Origin: Anaerolineales bacterium
Lineage (GTDB): Bacteria; Chloroflexota; Anaerolineae; Anaerolineales; UBA4823
Reading direction: 5' to 3'
Length of the DNA stretch: 55,717 bases
Assembly (NCBI GenBank): GCA_016932955.1
Contig: JAFGBV010000104.1
Span: 1 to 55,717 of the forward strand
This document shows, piece after piece, positions 7,302 through 16,251 of the stretch. Below the pieces are notes generated by a model, which made no database searches, was not told where the DNA came from, and saw only the letters and a program-made list of their open reading frames with translations. Numbering within the stretch: position 1 is the stretch's first letter; every line of letters begins with the position of its first letter. Position numbers and translations under genes: made by a program.

Positions 7302-8963
7302 ATGAACATTCCAAAAGAACGTATCCTATTGGTTGAAAATGATCCAGAGATTAGCGACCTGATCAGCAGGCAAACTCTTCAGCCATTGGGTTACCGAGTG
7401 GAAGTAGTTGGAGCAGCACCCGCTGCAATCCAGGAGGCGCTTCGCTTTTCCCCGGATGTGGTCATGGCAAACCTCAGCCTGCCCGGATTGAGCGGCAAAG
7501 ATTTGCTGGTGGCCCTGGCTGCGCAAGGATTGGACGTTCCGATCGTGGTGATCGCGCCGAAAGGAATGGAAGGGGATGTCGTTCAAGCTTTTCGGCTCGG
7601 CGCATCCGATTTCCTCAGTTGGCCAGTGCGCGAGGCAGAGGTAGTATCCGCTGTGGAGCACGTGCTCAAACAGGTACGAGCCCGCCGCGAACGCGAGATG
7701 CTGGCACGCCAGCTCAACCAGACTAACCTGGAATTGCAGCACAGGGTACGCGAGTTAACCACGCTTTTCGCCATTGGCAAGGCAGTCATTACTGCAACCG
7801 ATCCACAAAGCCTGTTCAACAAGATTATGGAAGGAGCCACCTTCGTCAGCGAAGCCGATAGCGGCTGGTTGCTGGTGCGGGATGAAAAGGTCAAAACATT
7901 TACACTCAAAGCCACTCGCAACGTCCCCGAAGATATTCATGCCAGGCTCAACCAAACATTCGATGATGGGCTTAGCTCGCTAGTGGCGCTATCTGGCGAA
8001 TCGCTCTCGATCCATGGCGACCCTCTCAAAAGGTTTAAGATATCCAGGCTGGGCAAATCTACCCTGGTCGTCCCAGTTAAAGTGAAGAAGGACGTTGTGG
8101 GGCTGCTGGTCGTCGTTCGCAAAGAGGCCCAGCCTTTCAGCGCCAGCCAACAGGCGCTTCTTGAAGCAGTTGCAGATTATGCATCCATCTCGTTGGTCAA
8201 TAGCCGTCTATTCAAGGCTCTGGAAGATCGCCTGCGGGTATTACAATCGTCAGCCGATCATGCCGGAATCGGCGGGCGCATCCAGGATGATACTGTGCAG
8301 CAGATCAACCACGAACTTCGAGAGCCGTTAAGAGCGATCAAGGGCAATGTTGATATGCTGCTGGGGAATACAATGGGCAAGCTCAATGTGGAACAAACCA
8401 ACGCGATGAGTGTAATTCAGGAAAAGCTTAAAACGATCTTTCAGATAGCCGAGAGCATAGAAGAACAAAAGCAGCCCTCGTCGGATACAGACCGCAACCT
8501 TGCCAACCTGAATGATCTTGCCCGCGAGGCTGTCAGCCGATACCAGAAAATTGCGCGTCAGAATGCAGCCGACCTGATGCTTGAGCTGCCCTCCAAAAAC
8601 CTGGTTGCCCGGGCAGACCCGAACCATATCGCCAAGGTATTGGATAGCCTGCTCTCCAATGCGATCAAGTATAGCCCACAGGGAGGACAAATCACGGTGC
8701 GTGTGGAGCGCACAGGAGATAACCTGGTCCATGTCACCGTGCAAGACCACGGTAGAGGAATTGGCGCACAACACCTCGCACACTTATTTGAATCATCGTA
8801 TCGGGTTGAGGGAACCCCATCGGGGCGCTACGGTGGAATCGGAATCAACCTGCCACTGGTCAAGGAGATCATCAACGCGCACGGTGGAAAAGTTTGGGCA
8901 GAAAGCAAAAGCAGCGAAGGATCGACCTTTCACTTCACCCTTCCACTTCTCGGCGGTCAGTGA
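7302..8963 (+). CDS. Hybrid sensor histidine kinase: pseudo-receiver, GAF, kinase
   Basis: Residues 1-125 have a receiver fold, but the phosphoacceptor aspartate is asparagine (PDVVMAN, N57) and the conserved threonine and lysine are also missing. A short coiled coil leads to a GAF domain (about 150-310). The dimerisation/phosphotransfer helix has H337 in NHELREP. The ATP-binding domain shows SNAIKYSP, DHGRGIG and GGIGINL motifs. It is soluble, with no membrane segment. It is followed 42 bases later by a second kinase of similar build, and no intact response regulator is adjacent. The kinase call is firm; the N-terminal domain probably senses by binding and not by phosphorylation. Confidence 0.9.
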   Translation: MNIPKERILLVENDPEISDLISRQTLQPLGYRVEVVGAAPAAIQEALRFSPDVVMANLSLPGLSGKDLLVALAAQGLDVPIVVIAPKGMEGDVVQAFRLGASDFLSWPVREAEVVSAVEHVLKQVRARREREMLARQLNQTNLELQHRVRELTTLFAIGKAVITATDPQSLFNKIMEGATFVSEADSGWLLVRDEKVKTFTLKATRNVPEDIHARLNQTFDDGLSSLVALSGESLSIHGDPLKRFKISRLGKSTLVVPVKVKKDVVGLLVVVRKEAQPFSASQQALLEAVADYASISLVNSRLFKALEDRLRVLQSSADHAGIGGRIQDDTVQQINHELREPLRAIKGNVDMLLGNTMGKLNVEQTNAMSVIQEKLKTIFQIAESIEEQKQPSSDTDRNLANLNDLAREAVSRYQKIARQNAADLMLELPSKNLVARADPNHIAKVLDSLLSNAIKYSPQGGQITVRVERTGDNLVHVTVQDHGRGIGAQHLAHLFESSYRVEGTPSGRYGGIGINLPLVKEIINAHGGKVWAESKSSEGSTFHFTLPLLGGQ

Positions 8964-9005
8964 GAGATCGCCAGGCTGAATTCCAAGGAGAACGCGACTC
9001 TTTCA

Positions 9006-10925
9006 ATGGATAAGAAGAATATCCTTATCATCCTGGCAGATTCAAACTTGGGCACCTTGTTGGAGCAAGCTGCACTGCGCCCTGCCGGGCACGATGTCAC
9101 ATTGGTGGCAGAAGGCCAGACAGCCCTGACACTGATCAAAGCACATCTGCCTGATGTGGTGATCCTGGGTGAGAAGATCAAAGATGGGGACGGCCTATTA
9201 TTTGCCACCCGCCTGGCGCAGAATTACCCGCAGGTGCCAGTCATCCTGATTGCCGGAAAGAACGAAGAACTGATGTTGAAAGCCATCCGCATCGGTGTTG
9301 CCGATTACCTCAGCACTCCTGTGCGAACGAATGATGTGCTTGAATCAGTCGAGTGTGTTCTAAAGCGCCGCAGCACCCTGGACAACTGGGTCGCGCTGGA
9401 GGCACGCCGCAATACAAAATCATTGCGGCGGCGGCTGGATATTCTGAACGCGTTGCAACAGATTGGCAGATCAGTTACGGCATCCCTCAACCTGGATGAT
9501 GTACTGACCAGCGTGGTGGATTCTGCCGTCGAGCTGACAGGTGCAGAAGAAAGCAGTCTGTTGTTGTTGGATGAAACAACTGGGGAATTATACATGCGCG
9601 CGGCGCGCAACTTTCAGGATGAGTTTGTGCGCACCTTCCGACTGCCTATCCGCGATTCGCTGGCTGGCCAGGTGTTGCGCACCGGGCAACCCATCACTTT
9701 TCACGAAACGAAACCCCAGAAAATCAAAACCTCTTACCTGGTGCACACGCTGGTCTATGTGCCGCTCCAGGTTCATGGTCGTGTGATCGGTGTTTTAGGC
9801 ATTGATAACCGGCAAAGCGGTCATCCTTTTTCCGAAGATCACGTTGCCTTGCTGTCTGCGCTGGCCGATTATGCAGCCATTGCAGTTGAGAATGCGCGCT
9901 TATTCTCTCATACCGAAATGGAACGCAGCAAGCTAGAAACTATTCTCACCCACATTGAGGATGGTGTGATCGTTACCGGGCTAGACGGGCGCTTGCTCCT
10001 GGCAAACCAGACGGTACGCGATGCCTTTAGTATTCAAGACAGCAACCTCTTCGGGCATACCGTGCATGAGACCTTCCAGCATCCTGATCTGCTGGAGATA
10101 TTTGACGAGAATAAAGCACATCCCAGCCGCAGCGAGATCAGCCTGGATGATGGACGCGTATTCAACGCGCAAAGCACGCCGATCCCAGGTGTGGGTCTGG
10201 CGATCACCATGCAAGATATTACCCATCTCAAGGAGTTGGATCGGATTAAAACCGATTTTGTCAACACCGTATCCCACGACCTACGATCACCATTGACGGC
10301 AATTCTGGGTTATGTGGAATTAATCAGCCGCGCTGGCCCGGTCACTGACCAACAACGCGAGTTCATCCGGCGTATCCAACTGAGTGTGAATAATATCACC
10401 TCACTGATCAACGATTTACTTGACCTGGGACGGATCGAGGCTGGATTTGATGCCCGTAAAGAAATCATCCACCTGCCAGCCATTATCCATTATGCTATCG
10501 AAGGGCTGCGCAACCGCATCACAGATAAAAACCAGGAGGTTATCATCCAGGTGCAAGAAGATCTCCCCATGATGTTGGGCAACCCCATCCGAATGCGCCA
10601 GATGTTGGGAAATCTGATCGTCAATGCGATCAAATTTACTCCTCCCCAGGGAAAGATAGAGGTCAAAGCCCACGCCGAAGAAGACCAGATCATATTGCAC
10701 ATTATAGATAACGGATTGGGTATCCCCCCTGCTGATCAGCCATACATCTTCGACCGTTTCTACCGCGGCAGCAACGTTCCGAGCGATTCGCCAGGAACAG
10801 GATTGGGCTTAGCGATCGTCAAATCGATTGTGGAAAATCATCAGGGGCGCATCTGGCTGGCATCAACCCCCGGGCAAGGCACAACCTTTACACTTGTTTT
10901 TCCGGTCACAGATCAAACTCTTTAG
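9006..10925 (+). CDS. Hybrid sensor histidine kinase: pseudo-receiver, GAF, PAS, kinase
   Basis: The N-terminal receiver-like domain (1-125) has glycine (G55 in PDVVILG) where the phosphorylated aspartate belongs, and the motif lysine is threonine. A GAF domain (about 150-305) and a PAS domain (about 315-410) follow. The phosphoacceptor is H424 in SHDLRSP. The catalytic domain carries NAIKFTP, DNGLGIP and GTGLGLAIV. AAGGAG at 8985-8990 is 15 bases before the ATG, rather far. It sits directly behind the 7302 kinase with the same odd receiver, so the two look like diverged duplicates in one transcript. No transmembrane segment is seen. Confidence 0.9.
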   Translation: MDKKNILIILADSNLGTLLEQAALRPAGHDVTLVAEGQTALTLIKAHLPDVVILGEKIKDGDGLLFATRLAQNYPQVPVILIAGKNEELMLKAIRIGVADYLSTPVRTNDVLESVECVLKRRSTLDNWVALEARRNTKSLRRRLDILNALQQIGRSVTASLNLDDVLTSVVDSAVELTGAEESSLLLLDETTGELYMRAARNFQDEFVRTFRLPIRDSLAGQVLRTGQPITFHETKPQKIKTSYLVHTLVYVPLQVHGRVIGVLGIDNRQSGHPFSEDHVALLSALADYAAIAVENARLFSHTEMERSKLETILTHIEDGVIVTGLDGRLLLANQTVRDAFSIQDSNLFGHTVHETFQHPDLLEIFDENKAHPSRSEISLDDGRVFNAQSTPIPGVGLAITMQDITHLKELDRIKTDFVNTVSHDLRSPLTAILGYVELISRAGPVTDQQREFIRRIQLSVNNITSLINDLLDLGRIEAGFDARKEIIHLPAIIHYAIEGLRNRITDKNQEVIIQVQEDLPMMLGNPIRMRQMLGNLIVNAIKFTPPQGKIEVKAHAEEDQIILHIIDNGLGIPPADQPYIFDRFYRGSNVPSDSPGTGLGLAIVKSIVENHQGRIWLASTPGQGTTFTLVFPVTDQTL

Positions 10926-10929
10926 GACG

Positions 10930-11055
10930 ATGAGAACATTCACCCCGTCGACCCGTTTGGGGATCGATTCTTGGTGGGGTTGGCTTAAAGATCGCCTCCG
11001 CTGGAGCGGTGAGGAGTTCCAGCGGAGGCTTCGCCAAAGGAGGAAACAGCGATGA
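10930..11055 (+). CDS. Small basic ORF, 41 residues, uncertain
   Basis: An ATG five bases after the stop of the 9006 kinase opens 41 codons, ending in a run rich in Arg, Gln and Lys (RRLRQRRKQR). The frame runs through a perfect 12-bp hairpin. Its stop overlaps the ATG of another mini-ORF (ATGA). Amphipathic, basic character and coupled position are compatible with a small protein, but no homology is recognised and it may be chance. Confidence 0.25.
   Translation: MRTFTPSTRLGIDSWWGWLKDRLRWSGEEFQRRLRQRRKQR
10994..11029 (+). terminator. Perfect 12-bp hairpin after the kinase pair
   Basis: GCCTCCGCTGGA (10994-11005) pairs exactly with TCCAGCGGAGGC (11018-11029) around a 12-base loop. Only TT follows the stem, so intrinsic termination would be weak. 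It may instead stabilise the 3' end of the kinase transcript. Confidence 0.5.
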
Positions 11056-11120
11056 GCGTAAGCAACTCTATGTATCCCTGCTTACATCTCTGCTTTCATC
11101 ATACTCCAAAACACGCCTGA
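11052..11120 (+). CDS. Mini-ORF, 22 residues, with near-ideal ribosome-binding site
   Basis: AAAGGAGG at 11036-11043 is eight bases before this ATG, one of the best ribosome-binding sites in the window, yet the frame has only 22 codons (Cys- and His-containing, ending TPKHA). It overlaps the stop of the 41-codon ORF by ATGA. It may be a small peptide, or the start of a gene whose remainder has decayed. Confidence 0.25.
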   Translation: MSVSNSMYPCLHLCFHHTPKHA

Positions 11121-11168
11121 GCATTATTGTCAAAGATCACAAAATAATTATGACGAATTACATAAATG

Positions 11169-11792
11169 TCATTTTTTCTTACCGCCATAAATCTGCCCAT
11201 ATACAGATAGCGATGGCTGGCTCTTTTCTTGCCGCCAGGAGCCGCGCATTGAATCGATCTCGGTTGCCAGCTTCATCCAATCTTTCACAATCACAACAAA
11301 CGCCGTTGACTTGGGCGAGAACATGGGGCGCGGGAAGAAGAAGTGCAAAGTACGCAAGCTGATGGGATAATCCTTCATTTCCAACAGTAGTACAGTACTG
11401 CCATAGAAAGGCTCAAGCAATCTGCGGTCTGGCCCTTTGGTAGTTTTGGGAGGGTATAACTGTTCCAAACTTGCAGTATGAACCCCTCGGACGCGCCGGT
11501 AAGATATATTCATACGGAATAAAGGGGTTACCAGGCGAATATGATCTGCATATGCCTGGATATAAGCCAGCTTACGCGCCAGGAATGTAGCCAAAGAAAA
11601 CACCAATATCAGCGAGGCAGCCAAAAAAATCAGCGCATCGTACAGCGGTGCAACTGGAAATCCAATCCAGTCCTTGATCAGCCAGAAGATTGCCAGCAAT
11701 GCGCCAAAAGGCCAGGTGTTTTTCCATAGGCGATTCCAGACACGCTCAAACAATAAGAGGTGGTGGCGTTGTCCTGCCTTTCTTTTACTCAT
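11169..11792 (-). CDS. Membrane protein with PH-like domain
   Basis: The predicted 207-residue protein has two membrane helices (about residues 27-45 and 53-75) followed by a soluble part whose strand-rich pattern (YADHIRLVTPLFRMNISYRRV) resembles bacterial PH-domain membrane proteins. I chose ATG 11792 because AAGGAG lies six bases before it. A GTG at 11810 is in frame but would put this ribosome-binding site inside the gene. The C-terminus is basic (GGKKK). It is the last gene of the minus-strand kinase block. The specific role is unknown. Confidence 0.65.
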   Translation of the reverse strand: MSKRKAGQRHHLLLFERVWNRLWKNTWPFGALLAIFWLIKDWIGFPVAPLYDALIFLAASLILVFSLATFLARKLAYIQAYADHIRLVTPLFRMNISYRRVRGVHTASLEQLYPPKTTKGPDRRLLEPFYGSTVLLLEMKDYPISLRTLHFFFPRPMFSPKSTAFVVIVKDWMKLATEIDSMRGSWRQEKSQPSLSVYGQIYGGKKK

Positions 11793-11838
11793 ACCCTGCT
11801 CCTTCGCCACTCCATAGTGCTCCAGAACTATCGGAGGA

Positions 11839-13542
11839 TTAGACTTCTAGTTCCCTGGTTGGCAATGTGAACCAGAAGGTGCTCCCCTGCCCCAGCGTAC
11901 TTTGGGCGCCAATCTCTCCGCCCATCAAAACAACCAGCCGTTTAGTCAGGTTCAATCCTAAGCCCCAGCCCTGTTGTTCACGCACATCAGGGTTTTCAGA
12001 ACGGAAGAATTGCGAGAAAAGATTCTGTTGATCTTCCTCGCTGATCCCTATCCCGCTATCCTTGACCCCCACACGGACAAACTCACCCGATACAGAGATA
12101 TTGACCGAGATATTCCCGCCAGCAGGAGTGTATTTATTCGCATTGCTGATCAAGTTGGTCAGCACCTGAACGAGCCGGTTAGAATCCGCAAAAACAGGAG
12201 GCAAGTCTGGCGCCATATGCACTTCCAAATGCTGGTCTTTCTCATCCAAACGGGGAGTAAGGCTGTTCAGCGTTTCCTCCAGGCAAGGGGGCAACTGGAT
12301 AAGCGAACACTTTAACAGCAAGCGACCGGTTTCGATATGGGAGATATCCGATAGATCCGAAACCAAAACCGACATACGCTCCACATTGTTACGGATCACG
12401 CCCAGAAAATTCTGCTGCATCTCATTCACCGGGCCAACAGCCCCTTGCCGGAGCAAGTCCGTGTAGCCTTTAATTGAGGTCATCGGAATGCGGAGCTCAT
12501 GGGTAACAACAGAGACAAATTTTGATTTAGCCTGGTTGGCTTCTTGTACAGCATTGTAAAGACGAGCGTTCTGCAAAGCAGCCGAGGCGCGGCTGGTGAG
12601 ACGGGCGAGAAAATTACGCGCCGCGTCGGAGAAAGGCTCTGGGCGTTCGACAACCAACACACACTCTGGACCATCCGTCCAGGAGATTGGCGATGCCAAA
12701 CGAGCTAGAGACCCATCCCTAGGGCGAGTTACAACCACAATGCCGTCTTCCAGTGTTTTTTGCGCCAGCGCATCAACGGCCACATCCCAGGTAGAGACGC
12801 CGGTATTTAGTGTGCTTGCCAAAGAGCGAAACGCCCCATCTTCCTGGCGGTGGAGCAACCAGCAATGAGTCGCCCCGGTACCCTGTTTTGCCCAATTATT
12901 GGTTATCTCGACCACCTTGGCCAGATCGAGCTGTGCGCTCAGGTCGTGATCGATCTTGGAGAGAGTCTCCAACTCGGCAATACGAGCGCTGAGCGCCTGG
13001 TCTGTTCGAGTGTAAAGGCGCGCATTCTCAATCGCAATCGCTGCCTGCGTGGCAAAGGCATTCAGCAGGTCTAACTCATCCTTATCAAATACACCGGTTT
13101 GGGCGCGATTATCCACATAGACCACGCCGATAATACTGCCGCGTGCCCGTAAGGGTGCGCACATGATCGAGCGCAATGCATACAATACGATCGAATCCTG
13201 ACTGGCAAATCGCGGATCACGCCGAGCATCGGTCAAGGCTACACCATTGCCGTCCCGCAAAACTGCCTGAATGACCGAACGACTCACCTCGATATCTTTT
13301 TGATCCAGGTTCGCATGGTCAATATTGCGCGCAGCTTGCAAGTCCAACTCCCCTGTATCAGGATCATGCAGCATGATGAAACCGCGCTCCGCACCAGTCA
13401 GGTCAATAACCAAATCCATTACCTGGTTGAGCACTTCCCCCAAATCTAGCGTCGTTCCCAGCGACTGCGATACGCGATACAAAGCCGCCAGTCGTCCTTG
13501 CTCAGCGCTGACAGAATTCAGTAGATCTTGGTTGTCGCTCAT
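11839..13542 (-). CDS. Sensor histidine kinase with two GAF domains
   Basis: The 567-residue soluble kinase has GAF domain one at about 17-180 (family stretch GVVYVDNRAQTGVF). A more diverged second GAF lies at about 195-325. The phosphotransfer helix has H348 in THELRIP. The ATP-binding domain carries NANKYTP, DSGIGIS and GWGLGLNL. AGGAGA precedes the ATG by about nine bases, and CATAAT further upstream could be a -10. It lies 28 bases downstream of the endonuclease III gene in the same direction. No response regulator is adjacent. Kinase function is confident; the signal is unknown. Confidence 0.9.
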   Translation of the reverse strand: MSDNQDLLNSVSAEQGRLAALYRVSQSLGTTLDLGEVLNQVMDLVIDLTGAERGFIMLHDPDTGELDLQAARNIDHANLDQKDIEVSRSVIQAVLRDGNGVALTDARRDPRFASQDSIVLYALRSIMCAPLRARGSIIGVVYVDNRAQTGVFDKDELDLLNAFATQAAIAIENARLYTRTDQALSARIAELETLSKIDHDLSAQLDLAKVVEITNNWAKQGTGATHCWLLHRQEDGAFRSLASTLNTGVSTWDVAVDALAQKTLEDGIVVVTRPRDGSLARLASPISWTDGPECVLVVERPEPFSDAARNFLARLTSRASAALQNARLYNAVQEANQAKSKFVSVVTHELRIPMTSIKGYTDLLRQGAVGPVNEMQQNFLGVIRNNVERMSVLVSDLSDISHIETGRLLLKCSLIQLPPCLEETLNSLTPRLDEKDQHLEVHMAPDLPPVFADSNRLVQVLTNLISNANKYTPAGGNISVNISVSGEFVRVGVKDSGIGISEEDQQNLFSQFFRSENPDVREQQGWGLGLNLTKRLVVLMGGEIGAQSTLGQGSTFWFTLPTRELEV

Positions 13543-13570
13543 TACATTTGTTCTCCTAGCCTATTATGAA

Positions 13571-14254
13571 TCAGGCAGTTTCATCCTTACCAGCTGTCTG
13601 TAAAAAATAAGCACACAAATCTTGCAATGGGCATTGAGGGCAGTCAGGCTTACGCGCCCGGCAGATTTCACGGCCCAGCCGGATGATATTGAGGTGGGCA
13701 GCGTAATACGTCTCGGTGGGAAACACTCCCGCCAGATGAATATGTGCCTGATCTGGAGTTATATTATCTCGCCTTAGTCCCAAGCGACCACTGACACGAT
13801 AAATATGGGTATCTACCGGAAAAGCGGGCTTGCCGAGAGAAAATAACAAGACAATCGCAGCAGTCTTGGGACCTACACCCTTAAACTGCATAAGCCAATC
13901 TTGTGCCTCCTGAACAGGCAGGTCAACCAAGAAACCAATATCCAGAGAACCACGCAGCGCAGTAATCTCTCTCAACACCTGCTGGATGCGGGGACCTTTT
14001 TGGGGCGCCAAACCCGCGGGGCAGATTGCATTGATCACATCCATCTCTTCCGCATCACGCACCATCTCCCAGGTGGGCAGGCGCTGGCGCAATGCATGGT
14101 ATGCGCGATCTCGGTTGGTATCATTCGTATTCTGAGAAAGGATCGTTGATACCAACTCATCCAGAGCCGGAAGCGGATTACGCCAAGAAGGGTTTCCAAA
14201 ACGCTCTAACAAACGCTGATGTACAACCAGGGCGCGTTCTTGCAGATCCATCAT
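13571..14254 (-). CDS. nth: Endonuclease III-family DNA glycosylase/AP lyase
   Basis: The 227-residue protein has the helix-hairpin-helix FKGVGPKTA with the catalytic lysine and, downstream, PVDTHIYR with the catalytic aspartate of endonuclease III, which removes oxidised pyrimidines from DNA. A 4Fe-4S cluster loop of C-x6-C-x2-C-x5-C spacing ends the conserved region (CRARKPDCPQCPLQDLC). Its ATG overlaps the asparaginase stop as ATGA, so translation is probably coupled. It could be assigned to the broader Nth/MutY-like superfamily, but both catalytic residues favour a bifunctional enzyme. Confidence 0.9.
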   Translation of the reverse strand: MMDLQERALVVHQRLLERFGNPSWRNPLPALDELVSTILSQNTNDTNRDRAYHALRQRLPTWEMVRDAEEMDVINAICPAGLAPQKGPRIQQVLREITALRGSLDIGFLVDLPVQEAQDWLMQFKGVGPKTAAIVLLFSLGKPAFPVDTHIYRVSGRLGLRRDNITPDQAHIHLAGVFPTETYYAAHLNIIRLGREICRARKPDCPQCPLQDLCAYFLQTAGKDETA

Positions 14255-15339
14255 CTACCCTGCCATTGCGCAAATATTGCATCCCCGTCTAGCATAAAAC
14301 ATGGTCTTCCTCTGCCGACAAGAAGGTTGCGCCGGTTATAGATAGGGAATTCCGGGCCAAAATCAGCCAGGCTTGCCAACATCGCGCTATCCATCGCGCC
14401 TACCTGGCGCAGGATTTCCAGCGCCACCGCAGGGCGAGCGCGTCCGTTCAAATCACCATCCGATATCTTGAAAGCAATCCCGAATGCCGGTGAGCCAGCG
14501 CCAATCGCGCCGGGCAACAGGCCAATCCCCCAGAAACCCTCTGCCCCCGCTTTGGCCACCAGCCTGCCACCTGTATGCTGCATCAGTCGGGTATCAAAGC
14601 TCTCTGGCCCGCCGATCATCTCTGGATAGGTGGTCATGGCTTGCACAATAGTGCGGCAGGCCGCAGCGCGCATCGAGGGTAAATGGCTGGGATCGCAAAG
14701 GTGAGCAAAAGCCAGTGCAGCATTGCGCAGCGGCATAGCAAAATTCGGTGCAGAACACCCATCAACCCCAATAGCAACCTGGTCAACTTCCAGGCCAGCC
14801 ATCTGGGCTACTGCCTGGAGGATATTACGCTGAACCGGATGGTCAGGATCGACATATTCGGGCAAGCCCTTTTTGGTTGAACATCCTAAGAGGTGTGCAT
14901 AAGCCAACATGCCCGTATGCTTGCCGGAACAATTATTATGATTTTGGGTTGGCGCTTCACCACGCGCCTGCATAGCCTCAGCAGTTGGTTTATGATACGG
15001 CATATGCGCGCCGCATAACAAGTCCTCTTCACTAACCCCGGTTTTCGCCTGGATAGAGCGGACCACCTCAACTTGCTCATCCATACCCGAATGGGAGGCG
15101 CAAATGAGGGCAACTTCCTTGAGGGTAAGATGATAGGCCTCTTGTCCACCGGATTCCAGAAAAGAGAGCGCCTGGAAAGGTTTTGCGGAGGAGCGGGTAA
15201 AGGTCACTACGGAGGGGTCGCCATAGCTGGCGATCAAGTTCGCCTGCGCGTCCATGACCGCAATTGCCCCAAAATGCATTGATTCCACCACATCCCCACG
15301 CAGGACTTCTAAGATTGGCAAATAAGGAGAAGGGATCAT
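14251..15339 (-). CDS. Type II (Rhizobium etli-like) asparaginase family protein
   Basis: The protein matches the Asparaginase_II family, which is unrelated to classical E. coli asparaginases and hydrolyses L-asparagine to aspartate and ammonia. Visible hallmarks are TRSSAKPFQ near the N-terminus and NNCSGKHTGM near the middle, both with nucleophile-candidate serine/lysine residues, and VDGCSAPNF. I place the start at ATG 15339, seven bases after the upstream MBL-fold gene, which gives 362 residues and begins just before the conserved EVLRGDVVE. An in-frame start at 15405 would overlap that gene by 59 bases. Context with a DNA repair gene gives no obvious pathway. Confidence 0.85.
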   Translation of the reverse strand: MIPSPYLPILEVLRGDVVESMHFGAIAVMDAQANLIASYGDPSVVTFTRSSAKPFQALSFLESGGQEAYHLTLKEVALICASHSGMDEQVEVVRSIQAKTGVSEEDLLCGAHMPYHKPTAEAMQARGEAPTQNHNNCSGKHTGMLAYAHLLGCSTKKGLPEYVDPDHPVQRNILQAVAQMAGLEVDQVAIGVDGCSAPNFAMPLRNAALAFAHLCDPSHLPSMRAAACRTIVQAMTTYPEMIGGPESFDTRLMQHTGGRLVAKAGAEGFWGIGLLPGAIGAGSPAFGIAFKISDGDLNGRARPAVALEILRQVGAMDSAMLASLADFGPEFPIYNRRNLLVGRGRPCFMLDGDAIFAQWQGR

Positions 15340-15346
15340 AAGCGGC

Positions 15347-16201
15347 TCATTCACTGCTGAATTCTGCGGGACGATAGTGGCGGGTGAAGTATTGACACAG
15401 CCCATGACGGTATCGTTGGATATACTGTTCCTTCAAGCCTTCCGCAAACTTTAAATCTGCGAGCAAACCAGGTATCAGCTTCTCGACATCTTCCGGGTTG
15501 GCATTTTGTTTTCCAAGCCTTTCTAAGCTCTTGAAAATATTCTTGAGGTGCTGTCGTTGAAGCCGTACATCATCATAGGAGACCACTCCCCCACGACCGC
15601 TGACAATCCTACTATTGCGGTATTCCTTTAACAGAACATCCAGTGTTTCAATCCAAGCGGGGATTTCAGCATTGGTCAAAAAAGGCGGCTGGTTGGGTAA
15701 TACCGCATCACCGACAAATACCACCTGAGCAGCGGGGATAGAAACCCAGGTCGCTCCAGGTGCAGGGCCAGCATGGTGCTCGCAAATCACATCCTGCTCT
15801 CCCCAATGCCAGGCAATCCGCGTGGTATAGGTGATGTCTGGCAACGCCCAGCGTGTGCCCATCACATCCTCATAGGTTTCCCACTCCGATCCACTCTCGG
15901 CATTCTGCCCTTTGAATACTGACGGGCGGCTGCGGAACACCTGGGCTGCTTTCTGTTGAGCAACGATGGTGCATTCGAGAGAGCGTGCCCCAAGCGTCCG
16001 GTCAGGATGGGCGTCCAGATTGATCAATACCCGATTAGGGCTTGCACCCAGGTTTAGTAAGAGATTCATCCAGGAGCGGGCATCTTCGGAGCGCATAGGC
16101 GCATCAATTATGATTGTCCCAGATGGAAGAAGAACAGCTCCAACCGTTACACCTGGATACGAGTCTTCCAAGAAAATTCCGCGTTCAATCTGTTGCATCA
16201 T
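15347..16201 (-). CDS. MBL-fold hydrolase-like protein with altered metal motif
   Basis: The 284-residue sequence follows the metallo-beta-lactamase fold: LPSGTIIIDAPM, then the position of the HxHxDH motif, then HHAGPAPGA, then VFVGDAVLP. The distal histidine and aspartate ligands look intact. The main motif reads NLDAHPDR, so several histidines are replaced and metal binding may be reduced or changed. It is between a GAF kinase (50 bases upstream) and the asparaginase (seven bases downstream). Two consecutive ATGs open the gene and no good ribosome-binding site is seen. Substrate unknown. Confidence 0.75.
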   Translation of the reverse strand: MMQQIERGIFLEDSYPGVTVGAVLLPSGTIIIDAPMRSEDARSWMNLLLNLGASPNRVLINLDAHPDRTLGARSLECTIVAQQKAAQVFRSRPSVFKGQNAESGSEWETYEDVMGTRWALPDITYTTRIAWHWGEQDVICEHHAGPAPGATWVSIPAAQVVFVGDAVLPNQPPFLTNAEIPAWIETLDVLLKEYRNSRIVSGRGGVVSYDDVRLQRQHLKNIFKSLERLGKQNANPEDVEKLIPGLLADLKFAEGLKEQYIQRYRHGLCQYFTRHYRPAEFSSE

Positions 16202-16251
16202 TTATTTACTTTGATCAAGTTTATTGTCCGATCCACGGGATCGCCAGTTAA

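Noticed and set aside
11009..11362. 117-codon plus-strand frame after the kinase pair
   Set aside because: It runs antisense into the PH-like membrane protein gene and shows no family pattern; the strong ribosome-binding site nearby belongs to a different frame.
16229..16243. CGATCC/GGATCG hairpin as terminator of the GAF-GAF-PAS kinase
   Set aside because: The stem is only 6 bp with a 3-base loop and no T-tract, so it is not reported as a terminator.
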